A DNA stretch of 64,000 nucleotides from JBKEBQ01 sp047973225. Lineage in GTDB: Bacteria; Bacillota_I; Bacilli_A; Erysipelotrichales; Erysipelotrichaceae. Positions 1 to 8,799 of this stretch are shown here, piece after piece. A program made the translations under genes and the position numbers. The notes below the pieces were generated by a model. It had not been told where the DNA came from. It saw nothing but the letters and a program-made list of their open reading frames with translations, and made no database searches. How positions within the stretch are numbered: position 1 is the first letter of the stretch; every line of letters starts with the position of its first letter. Location: positions 1 through 64,000 of the forward strand of contig JBKEBQ010000035.1 of assembly GCA_047973225.1 (NCBI GenBank), written 5' to 3'.

Positions 1-1191
1 CACAATGCCCAAGTGCATTGTAATGGGCTTTACCACACGCTCGTTTTTGATCATAATAGTCTTTGAATGTTTGGTTATTGCGCACCACATTACAAGCAGA
101 CCAAATAAGCGCGTAACGTAAAATATAATGCTGTAGTAATTTGAGAGATTATAATAGTTAACGTCATTACCAAATAAAAAAATTAAAATAGCCAACATTG
201 TACCAATAAAGGCAATCATTAAGGTCTCTATTAATAGTTGTATAATGATATTCTTTCTTTTCTCTCCAAGTGCTAAGAAAATACCCATTTCTTTTTGCCT
301 TAAGTACATAGAACCAAACTTAATATTATAATACTTGCAACTACGGTAATTTTAAATACCAAATCAAACGAATTTTGGAAGTTTTTAATGACTTTGCGAT
401 AATTTCATATTCTGTGGCTGCACTAACAATATCGCAATCTTCTTCATTATATATTTCTTTCGCCGCTTCCATAAATGCATCTAAATCTTTTATATCATTT
501 AGCGTATATTTTGGTAAAACATGAGATGGTTGCTGAAAAATATGGATTCCTTTTTGAATCCGGGGTTCTAGTACCAGTATAATCTACTGATTTAAACAAT
601 TTTGATCTAAAGAGAGAAAGGAACCCACCTCAAGCTCATTTGTATCTGCACATTGCTTCGTAATGATAACCTTTGGCTTCCCTTCTTTAATATCAAACGC
701 ACTAAATCCCTTGCCCTTTATCAGTTTAGCTTCATTTCTAGCATTCGAAACGCTAGAAATAAAACTGGGATACGAATGATTTATTCCTTGAATAGCCATA
801 TAAGCATCATCCAAATTTTTTGATACGGTATTGATTTCTTCAAAAGTTGTAATCGCTACAGGCTTGATATTTGTATTTTTATATACACCAATTGTTAAAG
901 AATAGTCATAACTCTTCACAATATTACTGGTTTCTTTATACAGCGCTCTGCCATGTCGGCCGTTGGTTCTGGAAATTCTTCTTTCCCTTCTGCCTCGTTT
1001 TCATAATTAAACTCAATGCTTACACTTGGCGGGAATTGTTTTAAAACACTTTTTTCTGTTTCTTTTAGCGATGTCGTTAAAGCCAAGGTCGTAAGTAATA
1101 CATTGGCTAAAAGAAACACAATGAATAATAAAATTAGACTATTGTTTTTTCTTCGTGTAATACTTATCCATGCTCTTTTAAATATTTTCAT
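1..1191 (-). pseudogene. FtsX/MacB-type ABC permease, frameshifted remnant
   Basis: The remnant reads leftwards and runs off the window edge. The N-terminal part (1191 to 916) starts MKIFKRAWISITRRKNNS followed by one hydrophobic segment, the classic start of an FtsX/MacB permease. The extracytoplasmic part continues in another frame (919 to 584) and stops at 584. Below that, the C-terminal FtsX core is still readable in yet other frames: around 310 to 262 the minus strand gives YLRQKEMGIFLALGEKRK, the usual cytosolic loop after a membrane segment. A frame change lies at a T run at 383-387 (one base short of the frame) and another near 305-310. Several independent breaks suggest real decay rather than one sequencing slip, although two are at or near homopolymers. 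Family membership is from sequence pattern; substrate is unknown and no ATPase partner is visible. Confidence 0.7.
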
Positions 1192-1843
1192 ATTATCTTA
1201 GCATACTAAAAACAATCTATCTAAGTCTCTAATATATACTCCTTTCGTTTCTATACTCTGTAATTTACTTAAAACTGTATAACAGACGATATGTCTATTA
1301 TACATGCAAATAGATGATGCAAATGTTGCTTTAGCATATCGCAATGATGTCGTTTGATACATATGCATTCTTTTATTTCGTTTATAGTCCTTTGTTATAT
1401 ACGTGCATTCATGTATCATTTTTAGTTCCATATATTTCAAAACCCTATTTTTTTTCTTACAATATTTACCTGTTATATATAGACTGCCCATGCAGTAAAA
1501 TTATTTGTAATAAAGTAAAAGTACTTCAGTAAAGAATAACCATTGAAAGAAGTACTTCGATTTTTTTATTTAATGTTAAACTTTTTCAGTAATGATTCAT
1601 TAATGTTATACAGATTCATCAATATTACGCACATCTACAGCATTCACATATTTGGATACACCTGGTTGTAACGTTGTACCTATTTTTTGTTGCGCTTGCA
1701 ATACGCTTATAAAAGAGATAAAAAAACGTGGAAATCACTACACTTTTTGTGGAGCCACTGCCAAGTTAAAACATTAAAAACTTTTCAAAATGCAATGCTT
1801 AATAATGTAAGACCACGGTTTTATTTTTTCATAAATTTACAAT
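1192..1843. other. Gene-poor stretch with a short coding remnant
   Basis: No convincing gene. On the minus strand a C-terminal-looking scrap ends at a TAA at 1606-1608; its last residues read LQPGVSKYVNAVDVRNIDES, with protein-like composition, but it has no start and the frame closes upstream. I do not recognise the family. The longer open frames here on either strand are Lys/Tyr/Cys-rich, without ribosome binding sites, and look like chance. Confidence 0.4.
1519..1567. terminator. Possible terminator from two copies of a palindrome
   Basis: AAGTACTTC (1519-1527) and GAAGTACTT (1549-1557) can pair across about 21 bases. Seven Ts follow 3 bases after the right arm's terminal C on the plus strand. 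GAAGTACTTC is itself a palindrome, so the element could equally be a paired protein-binding site. Confidence 0.35.
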
Positions 1844-2416
1844 TTATAACCTGTGAATACTGTATTTTTGGAAATATGCAGCTTCTTCTGGATTATGTGT
1901 AATCCAGAAAATCGTTTTTCCTTCCAAAAAAGGAAGCATGTATTCCACAACTTTATGTTCTGTATCTTTATCCATCCCCTTTAATGCCTCATCAAAAAAA
2001 AGTACTTCACTTTCTACGACAAGTGCTCTAATGATCGAAACTCTTCGTTTCATTCCACCCGATAATTCTTTTACTTTTTTATGCATGAGTCCAGACAGTC
2101 CCATACCTAATAGATGTTGTTCGATCGCTTTATCACATAAAGATGCATTTACCAATTTTAAATTGGCCGCAATACTTAGCGATTCAACCAAACGATCTTC
2201 TTGAAACACCGCAGCTTTCCTTCGCTTTTCCATACCCGTGATATTTCCCGTATACGCATTATCAAGCCCCATTAACAAACGAAACAATGTTGTTTTACCA
2301 CAACCAGAAGCACCAAAAAAGATATGCATACTCGCTTTTTCGAAATTGCAAGAATAATCATTGAATACCACAAGATTTAAAAATTGTTTGTGTACATGTT
2401 CAACACGAATATTCAT
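1844..2416 (-). CDS. ABC importer ATPase (SsuB/TauB/ThiZ type)
   Basis: Cytoplasmic ATPase that would power the permease encoded just upstream. The nucleotide-binding motifs are intact: Walker A GASGCGKTT (residues 35-43), Q-loop Gln72, signature LSGGMKRR (118-125), Walker B VLFFDE (138-143) and switch His174 in WITHN. At 190 residues it is shorter than the usual roughly 240-260 of the SsuB/TauB family; the missing part is the C-terminal tail, and the frame ends at a normal TAA. Its ATG overlaps the permease stop by one base (TAATG), implying translational coupling. Substrate cannot be read from the ATPase. Confidence 0.85.
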   Translation of the reverse strand: MNIRVEHVHKQFLNLVVFNDYSCNFEKASMHIFFGASGCGKTTLFRLLMGLDNAYTGNITGMEKRRKAAVFQEDRLVESLSIAANLKLVNASLCDKAIEQHLLGMGLSGLMHKKVKELSGGMKRRVSIIRALVVESEVLFFDEALKGMDKDTEHKVVEYMLPFLEGKTIFWITHNPEEAAYFQKYSIHRL

Positions 2417-3168
2417 TATCTTTCCTCCTGATATATATGTTTCGCCAATGTATTTAATACATATAAAAATAGACGTTCAAAAATAATGCTAATACACAAA
2501 ATAACAATCGTCCATGCAAACAATGCATCAGTTGCCAAATAAATTTTTGCATCATACAACTGTTGCCCAATGGAATTATTAGGTAGACCTATAACTTCTG
2601 CAGCTACCCCCGCCTTCCACGCCAATGCCAATGCCAAAGAGCAACCACTTTGGATATAGGGCAACACCTCAATTACATAGATATAACGTAGTCTACGCTT
2701 AAATGGGACATCAAACACATCCGCCATCTCTAATAATTGTTCATCGCATTCCTGTAACCCAATTAATGTACTTTCATAAAGAATCGGAAAAACCATAAAA
2801 AATGCAATGACTGTCGATAACATATCACTTGAAACCCAAATCAAAATCAAAATAATAAAAGATGCTACAGGAACGGATTTTAATGTTAATACAAAAGGGT
2901 ATAAAAATTCTTTGATAATAAAGAAACGATAGGAAAGTATCGCAAATAGTATCGCAAACAAAAAACCAATCCCAAATCCAAACATGATTCGAATTAATGA
3001 AGATGCAATAGAGCTCCAAAATGATATCGTTTGCATAAGTTCAAAAAGTCTAAAAAGAACGCTAATCGGTGATACCAATAGTATCTTTTCATCAATCCAA
3101 ATACTAGCTCCTTGCCATATCAATAACCATAGGAAGATAATCAGTATTTTTCTATTCGTCTGCTTCAT
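2416..3168 (-). CDS. ABC importer permease (SsuC/TauC type)
   Basis: Integral membrane subunit of the same importer, about six hydrophobic segments. The EAA-like cytoplasmic loop that contacts the ATPase is around LQECDEQLLEMADVFDVPF, and the late segment LALAWKAGVAAEVIGLP is characteristic of the nitrate/sulfonate/taurine BPD-transporter family. I chose the ATG at 3168 (MKQTNRKIL), just before the first membrane segment. A GTG at 3198 would add ten residues and give a 47-base overlap with the binding-protein gene; neither has a strong ribosome binding site. Confidence 0.83.
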   Translation of the reverse strand: MKQTNRKILIIFLWLLIWQGASIWIDEKILLVSPISVLFRLFELMQTISFWSSIASSLIRIMFGFGIGFLFAILFAILSYRFFIIKEFLYPFVLTLKSVPVASFIILILIWVSSDMLSTVIAFFMVFPILYESTLIGLQECDEQLLEMADVFDVPFKRRLRYIYVIEVLPYIQSGCSLALALAWKAGVAAEVIGLPNNSIGQQLYDAKIYLATDALFAWTIVILCISIIFERLFLYVLNTLAKHIYQEER

Positions 3169-4126
3169 AATAGAAGTCGTCTTTTGGCATTGCTCCACCT
3201 ATTGCTTTTGGATTTTGATCAAAGAGTGCTTGTAGGTAGCCACTTAATTTTTCTTTCATATCATCTTCATCAATATACACAATATTGCATGATGGTAGTG
3301 CTTTTTTCGCGATTGGCTCAGCAATTATATCATACGACCCTATCAACTTCGCAGCCTGATCCGTATTTTCATTTACATATTCGATGGATGTTTCATAATG
3401 CGCAAGAAAATCTTCTACTGCTTCAGGATGTTCTTTGATAAATTCTTTTCGTGCAATAACAACGCCTGTTACAAGCGTGCTCTCACTTTCCTCACTAATC
3501 GCATCCCATTCTTTGGTTAAATCCAAAGCCACACGAATATTCGCATTTTTTGTTTGTGCAACACTTACAAAAGGTTCAGGCAGCATAGCAATCGCATTTT
3601 CATCTTGTGCCAAAGCGGTTACACATTCACTATGTTCTGATTTCCATTCGATTGTTACATCTTCTTGTATACCACTTTCCTTCAACAAATATTGTAATGC
3701 ATATTCAGGGGTTGCACCTTTTCCACTTGCGTAAATTGTTTTTCCTTTTAAATCTTCAATACTTTGAATCGTATTTCCTGTTTCTACAATATATAAAACG
3801 CCTAATGTATTAATTGCTAATACTTCAACACTTTGATCGGTATTGTTATATAATACCGATGCTAAGTTGGCTGGTACAGCTGCAATATCAACTTCCTTTT
3901 TCGCAATTTTGGTAACTACTTCATCCACATTACTGGAAATTTCAAATGCATATTTATTGCTGTCGACATTCCCTAGATCCACATCATCCATAAACTTCAC
4001 CATTCCCATCGCTGTTGGACCTTTTAGTGCTACTATATTTACATTGCTAGGCTTTACTTCTTTTTGACATGCAACCATCGTAAACATAGTTACCAAAGCC
4101 AACACTCCCATATACAGTTTTTTCAT
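3152..4126 (-). CDS. ABC importer substrate-binding lipoprotein (NMT1/SsuA-like)
   Basis: Exported lipoprotein that should capture the substrate outside the membrane. The N-terminus has Lys-Lys, a hydrophobic stretch and a lipobox ending MVACQ, so signal peptidase II cleavage at that Cys is expected. The body begins IVALKGPTAMGMVKFM and has the two-lobe NMT1-type pattern (IAAVPANLASVLYN, IASGKG-like turn, AMLPEPFVS). I chose the ATG at 4126 (MKKLYMG) because AAGGATGG sits just upstream; an ATG four codons earlier overlaps that site. It is first of three genes in the order binding protein, permease, ATPase. The ligand is not assignable; taurine/sulfonate, nitrate and thiamine-precursor relatives share this fold. 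Confidence 0.85.
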   Translation of the reverse strand: MKKLYMGVLALVTMFTMVACQKEVKPSNVNIVALKGPTAMGMVKFMDDVDLGNVDSNKYAFEISSNVDEVVTKIAKKEVDIAAVPANLASVLYNNTDQSVEVLAINTLGVLYIVETGNTIQSIEDLKGKTIYASGKGATPEYALQYLLKESGIQEDVTIEWKSEHSECVTALAQDENAIAMLPEPFVSVAQTKNANIRVALDLTKEWDAISEESESTLVTGVVIARKEFIKEHPEAVEDFLAHYETSIEYVNENTDQAAKLIGSYDIIAEPIAKKALPSCNIVYIDEDDMKEKLSGYLQALFDQNPKAIGGAMPKDDFYYEADE

Positions 4127-4306
4127 ATTCTTTACCATCCTTTTTTATTTTTATCTACTTCAAAAAAAAACAATTATTTCTTTTATCTATACTTTACCAT
4201 TTTCAAGCGCATGTGCAAGTAAATAACTTCTTTAAAGTGATAAAATCATCATGAACATAGCATTTGTTCATGCATAAAGCAAAACAAAAAAATAAAAGCA
4301 TTAAAA

Positions 4307-4335
4307 TTGAGAATGATTCTCACTTGTGCTAGTAT
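4307..4335 (+). promoter_or_regulatory. dps-ahpC promoter with Fur/PerR-like box
   Basis: A -35 TTGAGA (4307-4312), a 17-base spacer and a -10 TAGTAT (4330-4335). The 7-1-7 inverted repeat TGAGAATGATTCTCA (4308-4322) covers the -35 element. This is the shape of a Fur/PerR operator, and the downstream genes are classic PerR/Fur targets. Which of the two regulators binds cannot be decided here. Confidence 0.8.
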
Positions 4336-4387
4336 GTGCTCAGTTAGATGTTAATCATCTACGCCTAACATCAAGGAGGATTATGTT

Positions 4388-4819
4388 ATGGAAAAACAAT
4401 TGAATATTTTATTATCTGATTTTGTAGTTGAATATCACAAACTACAAAACTTTCACTGGTACGTAAAAGGAAAAGATTTCTTTCAAGTACACGCAAAACT
4501 CGAAGAACTTTATGACCATGTAAATGGTGCTATCGATGAGTTGGCGGAAACGATGTTAATGGTAGACTATACTCCACTTGCATCATTAAAAGACTTTAGC
4601 GCAAATGCAACCATCCAAGAAGCAGATGCGAAATACATTACATCAGATGAAGTTATGAAAGAAGTATTATCTGATTTTAAAGCATTATTAAAAAGTATAA
4701 AAGCGCTAAAACATGGTGCAGAAGACAACAATCTTGATGTAGTTGCCATCCTAATGGATGACTACATTAAAGAATTTACAAAATCTATTTGGATGATGAG
4801 CCAAGTAGTAGAAAGCTAA
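4388..4819 (+). CDS. dps: Dps-type ferritin (DNA-protecting, iron storage)
   Basis: A 143-residue protein expected to form a 12-subunit shell that oxidises Fe(II) with peroxide and stores iron. The inter-subunit ferroxidase ligands are present with canonical spacing: His23 and His35 from one subunit, Asp50 and Glu54 from the other (pattern HWYVKGKDFFQVH and DELAE). Ribosome binding site AAGGAGG lies upstream of the ATG. It leads an operon with ahpC and the AhpF-like gene, separated from ahpC by 14 bases, under the palindrome-covered promoter at 4307-4335. Confidence 0.95.
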   Translation: MEKQLNILLSDFVVEYHKLQNFHWYVKGKDFFQVHAKLEELYDHVNGAIDELAETMLMVDYTPLASLKDFSANATIQEADAKYITSDEVMKEVLSDFKALLKSIKALKHGAEDNNLDVVAILMDDYIKEFTKSIWMMSQVVES

Positions 4820-4833
4820 ATGGAGGAAATACA

Positions 4834-5397
4834 ATGTCATTAATATCAAAAGAAATCGCTGATTTTAGCGTACAGGCGTTCGTCGATGGCGAATTTAAAG
4901 AAGTTACAAAGAAAGATATCTTAGGGAAATGGAGTGTTTTCTTTTTCTATCCAGCGGACTTCACATTTGTGTGTCCTACAGAATTGGAAGATTTAGCAAA
5001 CAAATATGATGAATTCAAGAAAGCAGGATGTGAAATATATTCCGTATCTTGTGATACGCATTTTGTACATAAAGCATGGCATGACACAAGTGATACCATT
5101 AAAAAAATTAAGTATCCAATGCTAGCCGATCCAACTGCTGCTCTTGCGAAGGATTTTGAAGTATATATTGAAGCTGATGGTTTAGCAGAGCGCGGTAGTT
5201 TTATTGTAAATCCAGCTGGCGAAATTGTTGCTTATGAAGTAATTGCTGGAAATGTTGGAAGAAACGCTGATGAATTGTTTAGACGTGTACAAGCATCGCA
5301 ATTTGTTGCAGAACATGGTGATCAAGTGTGTCCTGCTAAGTGGGAACCTGGTGAAGATACATTAAAACCTTCACTGGATTTAGTAGGATTAATCTAG
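4834..5397 (+). CDS. ahpC: Alkyl hydroperoxide reductase subunit C
   Basis: Two-Cys peroxiredoxin of 187 residues, reducing H2O2 and organic peroxides. Peroxidatic Cys47 lies in FTFVCPTE and resolving Cys166 in GDQVCPAKW, the canonical positions of bacterial AhpC. The start is the ATG at 4834, preceded by GGAGG; an in-frame ATG at 4789 lies inside dps without a site and is rejected. The gene ends one base before the start of its likely reductase, so the pair is tightly coupled. Confidence 0.96.
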   Translation: MSLISKEIADFSVQAFVDGEFKEVTKKDILGKWSVFFFYPADFTFVCPTELEDLANKYDEFKKAGCEIYSVSCDTHFVHKAWHDTSDTIKKIKYPMLADPTAALAKDFEVYIEADGLAERGSFIVNPAGEIVAYEVIAGNVGRNADELFRRVQASQFVAEHGDQVCPAKWEPGEDTLKPSLDLVGLI

Positions 5398-5398
5398 C

Positions 5399-7021
5399 AT
5401 GAACAATACCTATGACGTCATTGTCATAGGTGGAGGTCCCGCTGGACTCTCTGCCGCCTTATATATGGCAAGAGCACAATTCAGTGTATTGGTATTAGAA
5501 AAAGATACCATTGGTGGACAAATTACAATTACTTCAGAAATTGTAAATTATCCCGGCATTCATAAAACAAGCGGTAAAGAACTAAGTGAAGACATGCGCA
5601 TGCAAGCCGAATCTTTTGGTGCAACATTTCTCATTGCCGAAGTGCATGAAACCGATTTAGAAAAAGGTATTAAAGTCATAAAAACAAACAAGGGAACGTT
5701 TCAATCTGCTGGTGTTATTGTGGCAACTGGTGCATCTCCTAGAATGCTTGGTTTTCGTGGGGAAAGCGAGTTTAAGGGACGTGGTGTCGCCTATTGTGCA
5801 ACTTGTGACGGAGAATTTTTCACAGGTCTTCCAGTCTTTGTTATCGGTGGCGGTTTTGCCGCAGCAGAGGAAGCCATGTTTTTATGCAAATACGCAAGCA
5901 AGGTAACCATGATTGTACGTGAACCTGACTTCACCTGTGTAAAATCAATTGCTGATGAAGTAAAAGCACACGAAAAAATTAAAGTGATCTACAATACCGA
6001 AATCATTGAAGCAGGTGGTCCTTCACACTTACAATACGCCATCTTTAAAAATAACAAAACTAATGAAGTTTGGCGTTATGATGAAAAAGAAGGAAAGACA
6101 TTCGGTATTTTCGTATTTGCTGGCTATGTTCCAGCAACAGCTTTATTCAAATCTCAGATTGCCCTAGATGCATTTGGCTATATCATCACTAATGCTGATC
6201 AAAAAACCAATATACAAGGTATTTATGCTGCAGGTGATGTTTGTATAAAAAATTTGCGACAAGTGGTAACGGCGGTAAGTGATGGGGCAATTGCCGCAAC
6301 TTCACTAGAAAAATATTTGCCAGCAATCATCACAAAATATGATTTGCAAAGCGAAAAAGTTGTTGTCCATAAAAAAATAACACCACTCATCAAAAATAAT
6401 AATAATCAAGAAGATGCCTTTATTACATCTGTCATGAAACAGCAACTACAACCAATTTTAGATACTTTAGAAAAAACCTTAGTCTTAAAATTGTCTTTAA
6501 ATGATGAACCTTTTTCAAATGAAATAAAGGATTTTGCGAATGAATTTGCAAGTTTGAGCGAGCGTATACAAGTAAAAATCAAAAAAGATGATACGGATAG
6601 TATTCCAACCATTGCCTTTTACGATGAGCACGATACCTATTTAAATGTAAAATTTCATGCCGTTCCGGGCGGACATGAATTTAATTCCTTTGTGATTGCC
6701 GTATACAATGCTGTTGGTCCGAAACAAACAATAGATGAAAAAAGTTTAACATCCATTGCCCAAATCAAAAACCCAACAAATATCAAAGTACTCGTATCTT
6801 TATCTTGTACCATGTGTCCAGAAGTAGTAATGGCAGCGCAACGTATCGCTGTTGAAAATAAACAAGTAGAAACAGAAATGTTTGATTTGGCACATTTCCC
6901 TAAACTCAAAGAACAACATAACGTTATGAGTGTTCCATGTATTATTGTAAATGATACACACGTACACTTTGGAAAGAAAAACATTGATGAAGTTGTATCC
7001 ATCATACAAACAAATCATTAA
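5399..7021 (+). CDS. AhpF homologue with inverted domain order
   Basis: Flavoprotein disulfide reductase expected to recycle AhpC. Residues 1 to about 310 are a thioredoxin-reductase module: FAD motif GGGPAGLSAALYMAR (11-25), redox pair CATC (133-136), NAD(P)H motif GGGFAAAEEA (150-159) and the C-terminal FAD motif AAGDV. Residues about 340-540 are a tandem thioredoxin-fold module with the redox pair CTMC (470-473). Classical AhpF has these parts in the opposite order, with the tandem module first. A recognised AhpF-like family beside single-copy ahpC genes (TIGR03143, from memory) has this layout, so the order is unusual rather than a rearrangement unique to this strain. Pairing with ahpC follows from adjacency. 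Confidence 0.92.
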   Translation: MNNTYDVIVIGGGPAGLSAALYMARAQFSVLVLEKDTIGGQITITSEIVNYPGIHKTSGKELSEDMRMQAESFGATFLIAEVHETDLEKGIKVIKTNKGTFQSAGVIVATGASPRMLGFRGESEFKGRGVAYCATCDGEFFTGLPVFVIGGGFAAAEEAMFLCKYASKVTMIVREPDFTCVKSIADEVKAHEKIKVIYNTEIIEAGGPSHLQYAIFKNNKTNEVWRYDEKEGKTFGIFVFAGYVPATALFKSQIALDAFGYIITNADQKTNIQGIYAAGDVCIKNLRQVVTAVSDGAIAATSLEKYLPAIITKYDLQSEKVVVHKKITPLIKNNNNQEDAFITSVMKQQLQPILDTLEKTLVLKLSLNDEPFSNEIKDFANEFASLSERIQVKIKKDDTDSIPTIAFYDEHDTYLNVKFHAVPGGHEFNSFVIAVYNAVGPKQTIDEKSLTSIAQIKNPTNIKVLVSLSCTMCPEVVMAAQRIAVENKQVETEMFDLAHFPKLKEQHNVMSVPCIIVNDTHVHFGKKNIDEVVSIIQTNH

Positions 7022-7077
7022 TTTCTTATTAGATACTACGGTATACAATTGATTTAATGCTTTATCTATGACATATA

Positions 7078-7119
7078 AAAAAGAAGATTCCTGCCTAGCG
7101 CAATGTGAATCTTTTTTAT
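7078..7119 (+). terminator. Terminator of the dps-ahpC operon
   Basis: A stem of about 11 pairs (arms GATTC/GAATC extended by A/T pairs) closes a roughly 15-base loop and ends in six Ts, 60 bases after the AhpF-like stop codon. Confidence 0.65.
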
Positions 7120-7148
7120 ATAAATGCCCTATTTTTAAAAAACCTTTT

Positions 7149-7183
7149 TACCAATCTTTCCACTTTTTCTACCAATCTTTCCA
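7149..7183 (+). repeat. Two 14-bp direct repeats, 21-bp period
   Basis: TACCAATCTTTCCA occurs at 7149-7162 and again at 7170-7183. Direct repeats two helical turns apart just upstream of a promoter are typical of LytTR-type response regulators (AgrA, ComE, BlpR). The assignment is inference; no such regulator gene is in the window. Confidence 0.5.
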
Positions 7184-7196
7184 TTTGTGGTTGTTT

Positions 7197-7226
7197 TATA
7201 GCATATATATATACATATATGCTATA
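7197..7226 (+). promoter_or_regulatory. 30-bp near-perfect AT palindrome over a -10 box
   Basis: Two 15-base arms beginning TATAGCATATAT are inverted copies with one mismatch. The right end merges into TATAAT (7223-7228), a good -10 for the metalloprotease gene. No good -35 lies 17 bases upstream, which fits a promoter needing an activator bound at the direct repeats just before it. Confidence 0.5.
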
Positions 7227-7294
7227 ATTTGATTAACAATTATAATTGTTTTGTGAATTATTCGAAAAGTCGCATAAGAAAGGAGATGGTCTTT

Positions 7295-7903
7295 ATGATT
7301 AGACGAATAGTCTGTATATTTTTATCGTTTGTATTATTGTTGTGCTTATGCATTACACCAACACATATCAAAGCTAGCGAAGTTTCAGACATCAATGAAA
7401 CGGAGACTAACATCACCCTGCGGGCACCTTCAAGACTTGGCGGTAAATATCAACGAGGTGTAAAAAAAATGTATTACACGATTAATGATGGCGCAAAAAG
7501 ATATTCTTCACAAATCAAAAACGCCACTCATAATTGGGTATATACAGGCTATGATAATCCAATTTATATGTATTTAGTAACCAGTACATACGCAACAGAC
7601 CTTGATTTTTATACCTACTCTAGAAACAATAATATTATCGGAGAAACAAGATTTTTTAGTTCAATAGGCAATCGAATAAGTCCTAATGTAAATAATTGGT
7701 ATTTTGCACAGGTATATATGAATAGTGTCTATGGAAACAGATCTTATTTTAATGGAACAATCCGTCACGAAATTGGACATGCGTTAGGCTTGGGACACAC
7801 CTTTGATAAATATAGTATTATGTGTCAGACAGGTTCTGGAAGAAAAGTTCAAACAGTTCAAAAAAGTGATAGCGATATGATTGTAAAAATTTATGGATGG
7901 TGA
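7295..7903 (+). CDS. Secreted matrixin-like zinc metalloprotease
   Basis: A predicted exported protease of 202 residues. The start at 7295 (MIRRIVC) follows AAGGAG and gives a standard signal peptide: two Arg, a Leu/Cys-rich core and a likely cleavage after IKAS. The zinc site HEIGHALGLGH begins at about residue 158 and is followed by a Met (YSIMC), so it is the metzincin pattern HExxHxxGxxH plus Met-turn seen in matrixins (M10). The segment between signal and catalytic domain is short, so a long autoinhibitory propeptide is not evident. A lipoprotein gene follows five bases after the stop, suggesting a shared transcript. Substrate is unknown. Confidence 0.85.
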   Translation: MIRRIVCIFLSFVLLLCLCITPTHIKASEVSDINETETNITLRAPSRLGGKYQRGVKKMYYTINDGAKRYSSQIKNATHNWVYTGYDNPIYMYLVTSTYATDLDFYTYSRNNNIIGETRFFSSIGNRISPNVNNWYFAQVYMNSVYGNRSYFNGTIRHEIGHALGLGHTFDKYSIMCQTGSGRKVQTVQKSDSDMIVKIYGW

Positions 7904-7908
7904 TAATA

Positions 7909-8655
7909 ATGAAAAAAACTAAATTAATATTCGTTTTTCTTCTTTCTTTTGTATTATTTGCATGTTCTTCCACAAATACAACGACCAAACAAGAAGAAGC
8001 AAAACAAATCAAAGCTTCAACCGTAAGCGAAAAAGAATACCACAGCTATTTATCTGGAAGAGAAGCAGAAGTTAAAAATGCAGAAGTGGTTAAGTCTCAA
8101 GTGGATTTGACCTACAATCCAGAAAATACCAGTGAATTAGAAGCACTTTCATCTAACATTTTTGTTGGAAAAGTCATTCGTTTTGATCGTGGAGTTGGTA
8201 ATAAAGGCGCCCTACCGTACACCAAAGGACAACTTGAAGTATTATCTAATATTAAAGGCAATGCTAAAGGAAAGGTGGATTTCAGAAGACTTGGCGCAAT
8301 TATCGAAGTTGCGGAAGATTATAAGGGTTCTGCGGCTTTCAGAATTGAAAAAGCAAATTATTTAAGGGAACAAGCAGGCCTTGGAAAGGTTGAGGACGAT
8401 CATTCTTTGATTTCTATATTTGAAGAAAATGATGAAAATTTAAAACTTGGATCAACCTATCTGTTCTTTGCGACTTTTGATAAAAACACCAATGCATACG
8501 ATATTCAAGGATTTTCATACGGAAGTCTGGAGTTGACAAACAAGGATTCAAAAAATTTACGAAAAAGCAGTAATTTTGAAGACTGGAAACTGATCGATAA
8601 AACAACGGGAAATGAAATTAGCTTGCAAACATATATTGACGAAAATTTGAAGTAA
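7909..8655 (+). CDS. Lipoprotein of unknown function
   Basis: 248 residues. The start at 7909 (MKKTKLI) follows GGATGG. A hydrophobic core and a lipobox ending LFACSS predict a lipid-anchored extracytoplasmic protein. After a short Thr/Gln/Lys-rich linker comes a folded-looking domain with no family I recognise (around SSNIFVGKVIRF and GSTYLFFATFDK). Being coupled to the metalloprotease, it could be a partner, substrate or protector of that enzyme; this rests on position alone. Confidence 0.75.
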   Translation: MKKTKLIFVFLLSFVLFACSSTNTTTKQEEAKQIKASTVSEKEYHSYLSGREAEVKNAEVVKSQVDLTYNPENTSELEALSSNIFVGKVIRFDRGVGNKGALPYTKGQLEVLSNIKGNAKGKVDFRRLGAIIEVAEDYKGSAAFRIEKANYLREQAGLGKVEDDHSLISIFEENDENLKLGSTYLFFATFDKNTNAYDIQGFSYGSLELTNKDSKNLRKSSNFEDWKLIDKTTGNEISLQTYIDENLK

Positions 8656-8721
8656 CCTTTTCGAAACTGTTAATCACATATATAAAATGAACTTTCATAA
8701 AAAATATATGCAGATTTAAAA

Positions 8722-8769
8722 CAAAAAGGAGTGCAACACCCTTTATGCGTGTTGCATTCCTTTTTTATA
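8722..8769. terminator. Strong bidirectional terminator
   Basis: Arms AAAAAGGAGTGCAACAC and GTGTTGCATTCCTTTTTT (one G-T pair) close a small loop, with T runs on both sides. It separates the plus-strand lipoprotein gene from the minus-strand gene ending at 8800. Confidence 0.85.
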
Positions 8770-8799
8770 TACTTATTTCCTTCGCTACTACACTTTTAT

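Noticed and set aside
1198..1902. Open frames of 60-100 codons on both strands
   Set aside because: No ribosome binding sites, skewed composition (Tyr, Cys, Lys runs), no family resemblance, and mutual overlap.
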